From: Propioniciclava tarda
GTDB lineage: Bacteria; Actinomycetota; Actinomycetes; Propionibacteriales; Propionibacteriaceae
Assembly (NCBI RefSeq): GCF_900182665.1
Contig: NZ_FXTL01000023.1
Coordinates: 1-37,916, forward strand
Reading direction: 5' to 3'
Length of the DNA: 37,916 bases
Positions 7,710-15,173 of this stretch are shown one piece after another (position 1 is the first letter of the stretch; each line of letters begins with the position of its first letter). Under the pieces are notes generated by a model. That model saw nothing but the letters and a program-made list of their open reading frames with translations, was not told where the DNA came from and ran no database searches. The position numbers were made by a program, and so were the translations under genes.

Positions 7710-8366
7710 CTAATAGATCGTGGGCGCGGACGCCACGTCGACAACGGCGTCTTGGAACGCCTGGCAGGCCGCCTTGCACGCCGACTGCGCGCCCGTGAGC
7801 AACGCACCCGAGAAGTTCGTCTCGGACGGCGGCGCGAACCACTCCCTCATCTCGACGTCCGCAGCCTTCATCGCGGCGTCCAGGGCAAACGTCGCCTCCA
7901 ACGGAGGCGCGATCAGGTAGGCCAGCGGGGCACCCACGTCGACGCCGGCGGCGTCCGACAGATAGCTGCCGGTGGCGCTGATGAGGTGCGGGAAGAACGC
8001 GAGCGAGCCGTCAGCGTTGGCCGAGTAGAACCAGGCCTCGGCCTCGGCGTAGGCGACGCAGGCGTCCACCCCGGCGCGCACCTCGGCCGTCGACGGGCCA
8101 GCCAGCATGCCGATGATCTCGCCCGAGAGCGGTCCGGACGCGTGCGCCGAGCCCGCGTAGAAGCTCTTGGCGTAGACGACGTCGACCTCGGCCATCTTGG
8201 TCGCCTCGTCCAGCGAGACGTACAGGGCGTCGTCGATGTCGCAGGTGATCAGGCCGACCGCGCGGTGGTGGTCGGCGAGGCCGATCTTCGCGGCGAGCCC
8301 GCGGTCGATGTTGGGGATGATCCGGACGGCCAGGATCGTCGGCTTGATGGGATCGAGCACGGCCAT
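7710..8366 (-). CDS. eutL: EutL, BMC-T shell protein
   Basis: 218 residues, the usual EutL length. Typical segments are LAVRIIPNIDRGLAAKIGL, HHRAVGLITCDIDDALYVSL, DEATKMAEVDVVYAKSFYAG, SGEIIGMLAGPSTAEVRAG, ATGSYLSDAAGV and the C-terminal TNFSGALLTGAQSACKAACQ. EutL is a circularly permuted tandem-BMC trimer whose central pore is thought to open and close to admit ethanolamine or cofactors. The gene lies 2 bp after eutC and 8 bp before the aldehyde dehydrogenase gene, so it is inside the single transcription unit. Confidence 0.96.
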   Translation of the reverse strand: MAVLDPIKPTILAVRIIPNIDRGLAAKIGLADHHRAVGLITCDIDDALYVSLDEATKMAEVDVVYAKSFYAGSAHASGPLSGEIIGMLAGPSTAEVRAGVDACVAYAEAEAWFYSANADGSLAFFPHLISATGSYLSDAAGVDVGAPLAYLIAPPLEATFALDAAMKAADVEMREWFAPPSETNFSGALLTGAQSACKAACQAFQDAVVDVASAPTIY

Positions 8367-8368
8367 GG

Positions 8369-9289
8369 CTACTCCTCTCCGACGATCTCGCGCAGCCGGA
8401 CGCCGCTCGCTTGATGCTTCATCATGCGCTTGATGACCTCGACGATGTACGCGCCGGCCTCCAGCGGGTTGGTGCCGCCGCCGCGGGTGATCATGCAGAT
8501 CAGGTCGCGGTCGGCGTCCGTCTTGCCGGGCTGCGGGTCGTAGCCCATGTAGGCGCTCATGGCGTCGGCGATGCCGAGGCCCGGGCGCTCGCCGATCAGC
8601 AGCAGCAGCACCTTCGCCCGGACGATCGCGTTGATGTCGTTCATGACCCCGACGCGGCAGTTGGTGACGAAGAACGGCGTCCCGATGCTGAAGCCGGCCG
8701 AGCTGAGGCCCTGGGTGATCACCGGCAGGATGTCGGCCAGGTTGTTGTCGATCGCCGCCGCGCTCAGCCCGTCGCCGACGACGATCTGGACGTCGACGCC
8801 CTTCTTGCAGCGCTTGTCGATCTCGGCCTTGGCGGCGTCCGAGAGGCGGCGTCCGAGGTCGGGACGCAGCAGGTACGTCTGCCGGTCCTCGGCCTGAGAC
8901 GTGACGCTGAACAGATCGTGGGCCGCCTTCGTCTCCTCGCGGACGACGCCGTAGATCGCGTCCTGGGTGACCGCGTGGTCGGCCTGGAACAGCAGCAGCG
9001 AGCCCGTGCGCGGACGCGGCCCGGCGCGTCCCACCGCTAGTCGCGCCGACGTGGTCCGCCGCAGGTTGCCGAGCGCGTCGGCGTCCACGGGATTGGCGAC
9101 GCCGATGCGGAGGCGTCCGGCTTCGCCCGTCGGGTCGGGCACGTCGATGTCCAGATCAGAGCCGGACGCCGTGGCCGCCTGCTGCGGACGCGCCGTCGGC
9201 GTCGTGCCCACCGCGGAACCGGCGCCTGCGGCGTCCGAACTGCGCAGTTCAGCCAGGACGCGGGCGACAAGAGTCTCGAGATCGCTCAT
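8369..9289 (-). CDS. eutC: Ethanolamine ammonia-lyase small subunit
   Basis: 306 residues. EutC, with EutB, forms adenosylcobalamin-dependent ethanolamine ammonia-lyase, which converts ethanolamine to acetaldehyde and ammonia. Seen are RLRIGVANPVDADALGNLRR, LFQADHAVTQDAIYGVV, VQIVVGDGLSAAAI, LLLLIGERPGLGIADAMSAY and MITRGGGTNPLEAGAYIVE, all characteristic of EutC; the GERPGLG region helps bind cobalamin. The first 18 residues (MSDLETLVARVLAELRSS) form an amphipathic helix, followed by a long Ala/Gly/Pro/Thr linker. This is the classic N-terminal encapsulation peptide arrangement. It starts 3 bp after eutB. Confidence 0.96.
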   Translation of the reverse strand: MSDLETLVARVLAELRSSDAAGAGSAVGTTPTARPQQAATASGSDLDIDVPDPTGEAGRLRIGVANPVDADALGNLRRTTSARLAVGRAGPRPRTGSLLLFQADHAVTQDAIYGVVREETKAAHDLFSVTSQAEDRQTYLLRPDLGRRLSDAAKAEIDKRCKKGVDVQIVVGDGLSAAAIDNNLADILPVITQGLSSAGFSIGTPFFVTNCRVGVMNDINAIVRAKVLLLLIGERPGLGIADAMSAYMGYDPQPGKTDADRDLICMITRGGGTNPLEAGAYIVEVIKRMMKHQASGVRLREIVGEE

Positions 9290-9292
9290 CTC

Positions 9293-10660
9293 TCACCGCC
9301 TCAGGAAGAAGGACGCGTCGCCGGCGGCGGCGGTGAGCTGGCCGTCCTTCCACAGCCCGATCCCCTCCAGCCAGGCTTCAAACTCGGGCAGGGGGCGCAG
9401 GTCCATGGCCTGGCGGATCGAGGCGATGTCGTGGAAGCTCGTCGTTTGGTACGACAGCATCGAGTCGTCGCCCATCGGGATGCCCATGATGAAACTGCCG
9501 CCCGCCGCGGCGAACAGCACCATCAGGTTCTCGATCTCGTTCTGGGTGGCCTTCGCGTGGTTGGTGTAGCAGACGTCGCAGCCCATCGAGAGGCCGGTCA
9601 GCTTGCCCATGAAGTGGTCCTCGAGGCCGGCGCGGGTGATCTGCACCGAGTCGTAGAGGTACTCGGGGCCGATGAAGCCCACGACCGTGTTGACCTGGTA
9701 GGGGTCGTAGCGCTTGGCGAGGCCGTAGATGCGGGCCTCCATGGTGAGCTGGTCGGCGTCGTAATGGGCGTCCGCGCTGAGCGCCGTGCCCTGCCCGGTC
9801 TCGAAGTACAGGTAGTTGGGGCCCGCGGGCCAGCAGTGCTTCTTGGCCAGCGCGGACGCCTCGTCCAGCAGCCCGACGCTGATGCCGAAGCCCTCGTTGG
9901 CCTTCTGGGAGCCGGCGAGGCTCTGGAACATCAGGCCCACCGGGGCGCCGCGCTTGAGGCACTCCATCTGGGTGGTGATGTGGGCCAGGACGCAGTTCTG
10001 GGTCGGGATCTCCCAGGTGTCGATGACCTCCTTGGTCATCTCGAGCAGGCGGCTGACCGAGCTCACCGAGTCGTCCGACGGGTTGATGCCGATCACCGAG
10101 TCTCCCGAGCCGAACGACAGACCTTCGTACGTCGCGGCGCGGATGCCCTCGACCGAGTCGGTGGGATGGTTGGGCTGGAGGCGCGAGGCGATCGTGCCGC
10201 GGCGTCCGATGGTGTTGACGCAGTGCTTGACGATCTCGATCTTCTTGGCGCCGACGATGAGATCCATGTTGGACATCAGCTTGGTGACGCCCGCGACCAT
10301 CTCGCCGGTGAGGGCCGTGGACGCCCGCTTGATCATGTCGCCGGTGGTGCTGTTGGCGAGGATCCACTCGCGGAAGTCGCCGACCTTCCAGCCTTTGATC
10401 TCGCTGTAGACGGTCTCGTTGACGGCGTCGTCGATGACCCTGGTCACCTCGTCGATCTCGTACGGCACGGCCGGGTTCTCGCGCAGCGCCGACAAGGGGA
10501 TCTCGGCCAGGACCTCGCGCGCGGCCACCCGCTCGGCGGCGCTGCGGGCGGCGATGCCCGCCTGCTGGTCGCCGGACTTGGGCTCGTTGGCCTTGGCCAG
10601 CACCTCCTTGATGGAGCCGAAGTCGTAGACCTCGCCGAACATCGTGCTCCGCAGCCTCAT
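9293..10660 (-). CDS. eutB: Ethanolamine ammonia-lyase large subunit
   Basis: 455 residues, close to the 453 of Escherichia coli EutB. The catalytic barrel is complete. Counting from the chosen start, the residues known from E. coli fall at the same numbers: Arg160 and Gln162 (SRLQPN), Asn193 (GINPSDD), Phe258 (NEGFG), Glu287 (YFETGQ) and Asp362 (GCDVCYTNHA). This exact register supports ATG 10660 (MRLRSTMFGEVYDF) over longer upstream starts; a G-rich ribosome binding site lies just upstream. With EutC it carries out the committed step of the pathway. It follows eutA by 13 bp, consistent with co-expression of the enzyme and its reactivase. Confidence 0.97.
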   Translation of the reverse strand: MRLRSTMFGEVYDFGSIKEVLAKANEPKSGDQQAGIAARSAAERVAAREVLAEIPLSALRENPAVPYEIDEVTRVIDDAVNETVYSEIKGWKVGDFREWILANSTTGDMIKRASTALTGEMVAGVTKLMSNMDLIVGAKKIEIVKHCVNTIGRRGTIASRLQPNHPTDSVEGIRAATYEGLSFGSGDSVIGINPSDDSVSSVSRLLEMTKEVIDTWEIPTQNCVLAHITTQMECLKRGAPVGLMFQSLAGSQKANEGFGISVGLLDEASALAKKHCWPAGPNYLYFETGQGTALSADAHYDADQLTMEARIYGLAKRYDPYQVNTVVGFIGPEYLYDSVQITRAGLEDHFMGKLTGLSMGCDVCYTNHAKATQNEIENLMVLFAAAGGSFIMGIPMGDDSMLSYQTTSFHDIASIRQAMDLRPLPEFEAWLEGIGLWKDGQLTAAAGDASFFLRR

Positions 10661-10673
10661 CGCCGACCCCCCT

Positions 10674-12131
10674 TCACTGGTAGAACACCAACGTCTTGAC
10701 CGACACGGGCACGACGCGTCCGTCGAACAGCGGCACGCCAATGTCGATGAAATCGCCCTCGCCGAGACCGATCTGGTCGACCACCACGACCGGCAGGTCG
10801 TCCGCCAGACCCTTGATGGTCTGGCCGAGCACCTGCGCGTAGTCCTGCTCGCTGACCAGGATCAACGGCTTGCCCCTGGGGATGCGCTGTCTGGCGAAGG
10901 CCACCAGAGCGGACGCCAGCGCCTGGACCTGCCCGAAGGCCAGGTCCTTCGGAAGGTCGAGCGCGATCGCGCAGCCCTGCCATTCGCCGCCCTCGCTGCG
11001 ATCCCAGCGCGCGACGGCCTTGGCGATGGCCTCTTGGAGGCGTCCGGAGTCATCGAAGGTCGGGACGACGTCGCCCAGATGCGGCTCGACGACGGGCACG
11101 TTCTTGAGGGGCAGTTGCGAGTCCTCGGCCCAGATCGTGCTACCCGACAGCGTGACCTGCTGGCTGGCGGCGCCCAGGACGGTGGCGTGCAGGGTCTGGG
11201 CGGGACGCTCGACGCGCAGCGTCTTGAGGCGGTCGTTCTCGCGCAGCGAGCGCGCCAAGAGCGGACCCACGTCGCCGTACCGGGCGATCTCGGCGAACGT
11301 GTCGGCCGGATCGTGATCGTAGAAGGCGCGTCCGACGCCGCCGGAGAGGAAGTAGGCCGTCGTCGGGCCCGTGAGGTGCAGCGGCGGCGTGAGGCCCACC
11401 TTCTTGCCCAGCGGGGTCTCGATGCCCAGGACGAGGTCGACGATGATGTCGGCCATGGCGTCGGTCAGTCTCCTCAGGGACGCCGCCGTCGCAGTCTGGC
11501 CGACGGCTAGGCCGTGGATGCCGAGGTCCGCGATGATCGCCACGCCACTAGGCGCGATGTGGGTGACGCGACCATCGGCGTCCAGCGTCAGCTGGCGTCC
11601 ACCGACCATGGACGCCGCCGAGGCGGCATGGCGTCCGGAGCGAAAAACCGCCGCGTTGGACGACCCGCCGCCGATGTCGACCGTGACGACCGTCGCGTAG
11701 TGCTGGCGGGACCACTCGGCCGCGCCGGACCCGCGTCCGGCAATCTGCGACTCGAGATTCGGGCCGGCCACGGTGACGACGAAGTCGCCCGCGAGCTCGG
11801 CGAGGCCCTGCAGGATGGCCTCGGCGTTGCGCGTCCGGGCGGTCTCACCGGTGACGATGACGGCGCCGGTCTCGACCTGATCAGGGGTGATGCCAGCGGC
11901 GGCGTAGTCGCCGCGGACCAGCGCGACGAGTCGGTGGACGTCCACCTCGTCCGGGGACGTGAGCGGCGTGGAGTGGGTGGGGCTCTGGTAAAGGACCTCG
12001 CGGGCGTCCACGTCGAGGCGCGGCACAAGACCCATGCGGGCGCGGTTCGTGACCGTCAGGCGCGAGGCGACCAACTGGGTGGTGGTGGTGCCGACGTCGA
12101 TCCCGACGCTCAGCAGTTCGCGGGCGGGCAA
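10674..12131 (-). CDS. eutA: EutA, ethanolamine ammonia-lyase reactivating factor
   Basis: 485 residues, slightly longer than E. coli EutA (467). EutA uses ATP to swap damaged cobalamin out of the inactive lyase. ASKHA-fold ATPase motifs are present: phosphate loop 1 (VGIDVGTTTTQLVASRL, from residue 8), phosphate loop 2 (VTVDIGGGSSNAAVF, about residue 150) and the adenosine motif (AYFLSGGVGRAFYDHD). GTGETARTRNA and AGPNLESQIAGRGSGA are also typical. The start appears to be TTG at 12131, 3 bp after the eutN stop. No in-frame ATG lies near the conserved N-terminus, so a weak start codon sits at the head of the reactivase gene. Confidence 0.95.
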   Translation of the reverse strand: MPARELLSVGIDVGTTTTQLVASRLTVTNRARMGLVPRLDVDAREVLYQSPTHSTPLTSPDEVDVHRLVALVRGDYAAAGITPDQVETGAVIVTGETARTRNAEAILQGLAELAGDFVVTVAGPNLESQIAGRGSGAAEWSRQHYATVVTVDIGGGSSNAAVFRSGRHAASAASMVGGRQLTLDADGRVTHIAPSGVAIIADLGIHGLAVGQTATAASLRRLTDAMADIIVDLVLGIETPLGKKVGLTPPLHLTGPTTAYFLSGGVGRAFYDHDPADTFAEIARYGDVGPLLARSLRENDRLKTLRVERPAQTLHATVLGAASQQVTLSGSTIWAEDSQLPLKNVPVVEPHLGDVVPTFDDSGRLQEAIAKAVARWDRSEGGEWQGCAIALDLPKDLAFGQVQALASALVAFARQRIPRGKPLILVSEQDYAQVLGQTIKGLADDLPVVVVDQIGLGEGDFIDIGVPLFDGRVVPVSVKTLVFYQ

Positions 12132-12134
12132 TTC

Positions 12135-12425
12135 CTACGACTTCCGGAAGGTCGTGACCCCGTCGACCTCGAGCGAATCCAGGATGGCGAAGATGACGGC
12201 GTCCACGGGGGCGGTCGTCGTGGTGGACGTGTGGCGTCCGGCAGAGCCCTCGGAGAGCAGGACCAGCTCGCCCACACCGGCGCCGATGGCGTCCACGGCG
12301 ACGAACGGCTCGCCTTGGGGCTCATCGGAGGCGCTGGCGTAGCGGACGACGAGCAGCTTGGCACCCTTGAGGCTGTCGACCTTGATGGTCGAGACGGCGG
12401 AGCCGACCACGCGTGCGATCCTCAT
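12135..12425 (-). CDS. eutN: EutN/CcmL-type pentameric vertex protein
   Basis: 96 residues. It is a BMC vertex protein of the EutN/CcmL family, forming pentamers that cap the corners of the shell. Seen are MRIARVVGSAVSTIKVDSLK, GAKLLVVR, FVAVDAIGAGVGELVLLSEG and PVDAVIFAILDSLEVDG, which cover the whole domain. It is the first gene of the operon; GGGGAG precedes ATG 12425 by a normal distance. It is the only vertex gene in the window, so a closed shell would depend on it. Confidence 0.95.
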   Translation of the reverse strand: MRIARVVGSAVSTIKVDSLKGAKLLVVRYASASDEPQGEPFVAVDAIGAGVGELVLLSEGSAGRHTSTTTTAPVDAVIFAILDSLEVDGVTTFRKS

Positions 12426-12579
12426 GCCGAACTCCCCTGGTTGAGCCTGCTGGAAAGCACGCACGCTACCGCCTTTCGCCCCTTGTGGGGAGGGGTGCTG
12501 AGGCGGGTGCCCCCCCTCGAGGCGAGCCAGCCCGCGGACGAAGTGAGGCGGCGACCCCGACATCTGGTGTTCTGGCTCC
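12426..12579. promoter_or_regulatory. Divergent intergenic region ahead of the eut operon
   Basis: This 154-bp gap lies between the divergent eutN and DMT-transporter genes and must hold the eut promoter unless the transcript starts inside the neighbour. On the minus strand a TAGCGT hexamer at about 12466-12471 fits an actinobacterial -10 box, but I see no good -35 partner. A small hairpin (CCCC, ACAA, GGGG) lies at about 12479-12490. I looked for a cobalamin riboswitch core and a EutV-type dual hairpin and found neither; the gap is probably too short for a riboswitch. Regulation cannot be read from the sequence. Confidence 0.35.
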
Positions 12580-13458
12580 ATGGCTCCCCGACACATCCTG
12601 CTCGCGCTGGCCGTGGTTGCCATCTGGGGGCTGAACTTCGTCGTCATCCATGTAGGCCTCGCGTCCGTGCCGCCGATCCTGTTCGCGACGATTCGGTTCA
12701 CGGTGATCTTGCCGATGCTGCTTGTCGTGAAGCGTCCGGCCGTGCCCTGGTCGCAGCTGGCCGCGGTGGGGCTGCTGATGTCGGCGGGCCAGTTCGGACT
12801 GCTCTACACCGCGATGGGCGTCGGCCTCCCGGCCGGGCTGGCGTCTCTGGTGTTGCAGGCGCAGGTCCTGTTCACGGTGGGGCTGGCCATGGTCGCGCTG
12901 CGGGAGCGTCCGCGCACGCTGCAGCTGGTGGGGGTCGGCGTCGGCGTCCTCGGCCTGTCGATCGTGGCGATCGGACGCCAAGCTGCGACTCCCCTGCTGG
13001 GGCTGTTGCTCGCGCTGGCCGCGGCGTTCTCGTGGGCGGCCGGCAACATCGCGGCCCGGCGGATCAAGGGGGCGTCCGGCTTGGGGGTCACCGTCTGGGG
13101 CTCGCTGTTCGTGCCGCTGCCGCTGTTCGTGTTGTCGCTGCTGCTGGAGGGACCCGCGGCCATCGGTACGGCGGTCACTCATTTCCCCTTGTCGGCAGGA
13201 CTTTCCACGCTCTACACCGCCGCGCTGTCGACGCTGTTCTGCTACGCGGTGTGGAACATGCTGCTCGCCCGCTACCCCGCGGCCGAGGTGGCACCCTTCA
13301 CGCTCTTGGTGCCGGTGATCGGGATCGTCGCGGCCGGCGTCCTGTTGGGAGAACGGCCGAACGCCGCCGAGGCTATCGGCGGCGTCGTCCTGCTCGCGGG
13401 CGTCGGGATCGCCGTGCTGCCGTGGCGCAGACTGCTGGCACGGCGTCCGACGTCGTGA
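12580..13458 (+). CDS. EamA/DMT-family transporter
   Basis: 292 residues, about ten hydrophobic segments, in two EamA repeats (VVAIWGLNFVVIHVGLASVP near the start, and FSWAAGNIAARRIKG opening the second half). Members of the drug/metabolite transporter superfamily, RhaT/PecM/YedA-like, export amino acids or other small metabolites. EAVGGVVLLAGV-type endings are normal (here EAIGGVVLLAGVGIAVLPWR). It is transcribed away from the eut operon. A role in exporting or importing a substrate related to that pathway is possible but unsupported. No strong ribosome binding site is seen before ATG 12580. Confidence 0.88.
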   Translation: MAPRHILLALAVVAIWGLNFVVIHVGLASVPPILFATIRFTVILPMLLVVKRPAVPWSQLAAVGLLMSAGQFGLLYTAMGVGLPAGLASLVLQAQVLFTVGLAMVALRERPRTLQLVGVGVGVLGLSIVAIGRQAATPLLGLLLALAAAFSWAAGNIAARRIKGASGLGVTVWGSLFVPLPLFVLSLLLEGPAAIGTAVTHFPLSAGLSTLYTAALSTLFCYAVWNMLLARYPAAEVAPFTLLVPVIGIVAAGVLLGERPNAAEAIGGVVLLAGVGIAVLPWRRLLARRPTS

Positions 13459-13681
13459 ACTAAAGGTCAGGGGACTGGCTGATGCACAACAGCTTGTTGC
13501 GCAGCTTGTTGCCCAGTCCGCCGGCGCCGTCCGGGCAGGTGGACTCGTCGGCGGTGCCGTCCTTGACCACCTCGCGCGGTCAGAGTCGCTCAACGGTCGG
13601 GCCATCGCCCGCGGGGAGGCGGGCGAGTTCTCGGCGGGCTTGAACGGGACCGCGTCCGAAACACCTTGACGCCAGCGCATC
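13459..13681 (+). other. Intergenic stretch with an orphan coding-like tail
   Basis: About 220 bp between the DMT gene and the tRNA terminator. On the plus strand the frame from about 13479 to 13670 reads GLADAQQLVAQLVAQSAGAV, then GGAVLDHLARSESLNG and GEFSAGLNGTASETP before TGA. Codon use looks coding, but there is no start codon with a binding site. It may be the remnant of a lost gene. I do not recognise the family. Confidence 0.3.
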
Positions 13682-13714
13682 GAAAAGGGCTCCCTACGTT
13701 GTTGTAGAGAGCCC
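13682..13714 (-). terminator. Rho-independent terminator after tRNA-Ser
   Basis: On the minus strand GGGCTCTCTAC and GTAGGGAGCCC form an 11-bp stem (one G-U type mismatch) around AACAAC, followed by TTTT. It begins 3 bases after the tRNA 3' end, where a tRNA terminator should be. Confidence 0.85.
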
Positions 13715-13716
13715 CT

Positions 13717-13805
13717 TGGCGGTGGCGGTGGGATTTGAACCCACGGAAGGGAGACCCTTCACGCGCTTTCGAGGCGCGCTCCTTCGGCCGCTCGGACACG
13801 CCACC
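13717..13805 (-). tRNA. tRNA-Ser (anticodon CGA)
   Basis: The acceptor stem is GGTGGCG (13805-13799) paired with CGCCACC (13727-13721), followed by discriminator G and an encoded CCA at 13719-13717. The anticodon loop reads CTCGAAA, giving anticodon CGA, which decodes UCG serine. A long variable arm (GAAGGGTCTCCCTTC) marks it as a class II tRNA, as serine requires. The T-arm contains GGGTTCAAATCCC. It is followed at once by a strong terminator, so it is a single-gene transcript. Confidence 0.95.
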
Positions 13806-13864
13806 GCGGGAGACAATACAAGCCGCTCCAATCTGGACGCCAATCGGCGCAGGCGTCCACGATC

Positions 13865-14404
13865 TCAGCGGAGCCGGTCGAAGAACTCCCGCAGCACCTC
13901 GCCGCACTCGTCGGCCAGGACGCCGGACGTCACGGCCACCTGGTGGTTCAGCCGCGGATCCCGGACCACATCACGCACCGACGACACCGCGCCTGCCTTC
14001 GGGTCGAAGGCGCCGAACACGAGTTGTCCGATACGGGCGTTCACGATCGCGCCCGCGCACATCGTGCAGGGCTCCAAGGTGACGACGAGGGTGCAGTCCT
14101 CCAGGCGCCAGCCCTTGGTTCGGTCCGCGTCGGCCAGCCCTTCGACAAGCTCAGGGACCGACCCTTCGACAAGCTCAGGGACCGATCGTTCCGCCAAGGC
14201 CGCGGCTCCGCGCCGCAGGACCAGGACCTCGGCGTGCGCGGTCGGATCGCCGGTCAGCTCGCGCTCGTTGCCCGCGGACGCCAAAACTGCGCCGTCGGCG
14301 TCCACCAGGACGGCCCCGATGGGGACGTCGCCGCGGCGTCCGGCCTGAGAAGCCTCAGCCAACGCCAGCCGCATCGCGGCATGCCAACGGGTACCACCGG
14401 TCAC
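13865..14404 (-). CDS. tadA: tRNA-specific adenosine deaminase with REP-encoded insertion
   Basis: 179 residues. TadA deaminates A34 of tRNA-Arg(ACG) to inosine. The zinc-site motifs are intact: DPTAHAEVLVLRR (His ligand and catalytic Glu) and LEPCTMCAGAIVNARIG (two Cys ligands). PIGAVLVDADG opens the fold. Between the HAE helix and the next strand (LEDCTLVVTLEPC) the protein carries an extra SVPELVEGSVPELVEG, encoded by two tandem 24-bp copies of a REP-like repeat (14138-14185). The insertion keeps the frame and falls in a surface loop, so the enzyme is probably active. The GTG start at 14404 lies 7 bp after the stop of the partner gene and gives the usual short N-terminus before MRLALAEA. 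Confidence 0.92.
   Translation of the reverse strand: MTGGTRWHAAMRLALAEASQAGRRGDVPIGAVLVDADGAVLASAGNERELTGDPTAHAEVLVLRRGAAALAERSVPELVEGSVPELVEGLADADRTKGWRLEDCTLVVTLEPCTMCAGAIVNARIGQLVFGAFDPKAGAVSSVRDVVRDPRLNHQVAVTSGVLADECGEVLREFFDRLR
14138..14185 (-). repeat. Two tandem 24-bp REP-like units inside tadA
   Basis: The two copies, 14138-14161 and 14162-14185, are identical and contain CCCTTCGACAAGCTCAGG. On the coding strand each gives SVPELVEG. The core word matches the arms of the inverted repeat at 2141-2200. Because each unit is a multiple of three bases, the reading frame survives. Confidence 0.9.
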
Positions 14405-14411
14405 ACGGGGC

Positions 14412-15080
14412 TCACAGGCCGAAGCTGGACGCGACCTTCTTGAACGCCGACTTGAACCCGATCTTGCCCAGGATGTCGGCGGCGAGGTCGACGGGGTCGG
14501 CGTCGAGGTCGGAGCAGAGCTGCTCGAGGTCGAACTCGCTGAGCCCGGCGTCCGCGAACATGTCGAAGTCGCCGACGGCGCCGGCGTCGGACTCGTCGTC
14601 GTCGACGTCCTCACCGAGGAAATCTGCGGCGTCGCGGGCGATGGGCCAATCGTTGGCGGCCAAGGCGTCCGACAACAACACCTCGACCTTCTTGCCGCGG
14701 ACGCGCACCAAAACGAAGAAATCCGAGTCGATCGACACCAGGCCGATCGTGCCCGCCTCGCCCGGGATGCGACGCAGCTGCTCGATCAGCTCATCGAAGT
14801 CGTTGGCGAGGTCCTTGGGCAGAGCGACGGACGCCGGATTGCCGTCCTCGCGGTAGAGCGCGACGACGAGATCGATCTCGTCCTCGAGCGCGTCGTCGGG
14901 GTAGTCGTCGCCGTCGTCGGCGTCGTCATCGGACGCCTCGTCGTCGTCGGCGTCCTCATCGTCGTCGCCACCGTCGAGTTGAAGGGCGCTGTAGTCGTCG
15001 ACCTCAAGGTCGTCCAGACCAGGACGGTCGTCGCCATGGTCAGCCAGCTGGGCGTCGAAATCCTCGACCCGTCCGCTCAT
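14412..15080 (-). CDS. tRNA adenosine deaminase-associated protein
   Basis: 222 residues, very acidic: residues about 20-70 are mostly Asp and Glu (runs such as DGGDDDEDADDDEASDDD), and a second acidic patch lies at about 160-175. Between them is a folded part (EIDLVVALYREDGNPA, LANDFDELIEQLRRIPGEAG, SDFFVLVRVRGKKVEVLLSD). The C-terminus (FDLEQLCSDLDADPVDLAAD) also looks structured. This matches the actinobacterial family annotated as tRNA adenosine deaminase-associated protein, found next to tadA. Its biochemical role is unknown. It lies directly upstream of tadA (7 bp), so the two are co-transcribed. AGGGAG precedes ATG 15080. Confidence 0.85.
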   Translation of the reverse strand: MSGRVEDFDAQLADHGDDRPGLDDLEVDDYSALQLDGGDDDEDADDDEASDDDADDGDDYPDDALEDEIDLVVALYREDGNPASVALPKDLANDFDELIEQLRRIPGEAGTIGLVSIDSDFFVLVRVRGKKVEVLLSDALAANDWPIARDAADFLGEDVDDDESDAGAVGDFDMFADAGLSEFDLEQLCSDLDADPVDLAADILGKIGFKSAFKKVASSFGL

Positions 15081-15173
15081 CCCCGCTCCCTTCGTCCGGT
15101 GCCCATCGTCGCAGGTTCTCGCGAGGAAAACACCCCGGGCGCGAACACCCCGACGGTGTGAAAAGGTGGTCCC

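Noticed and set aside
5326-7713. A 795-codon plus-strand frame across eutQ, eutM and the aldehyde dehydrogenase.
   Set aside because: It is antisense to clear eut genes, His/Arg/Asp-rich and without any domain; long antisense frames are common at this GC content.
12426-12579. Possible cobalamin riboswitch ahead of the eut operon.
   Set aside because: No B12-box-like core was seen and the gap is short for this class.
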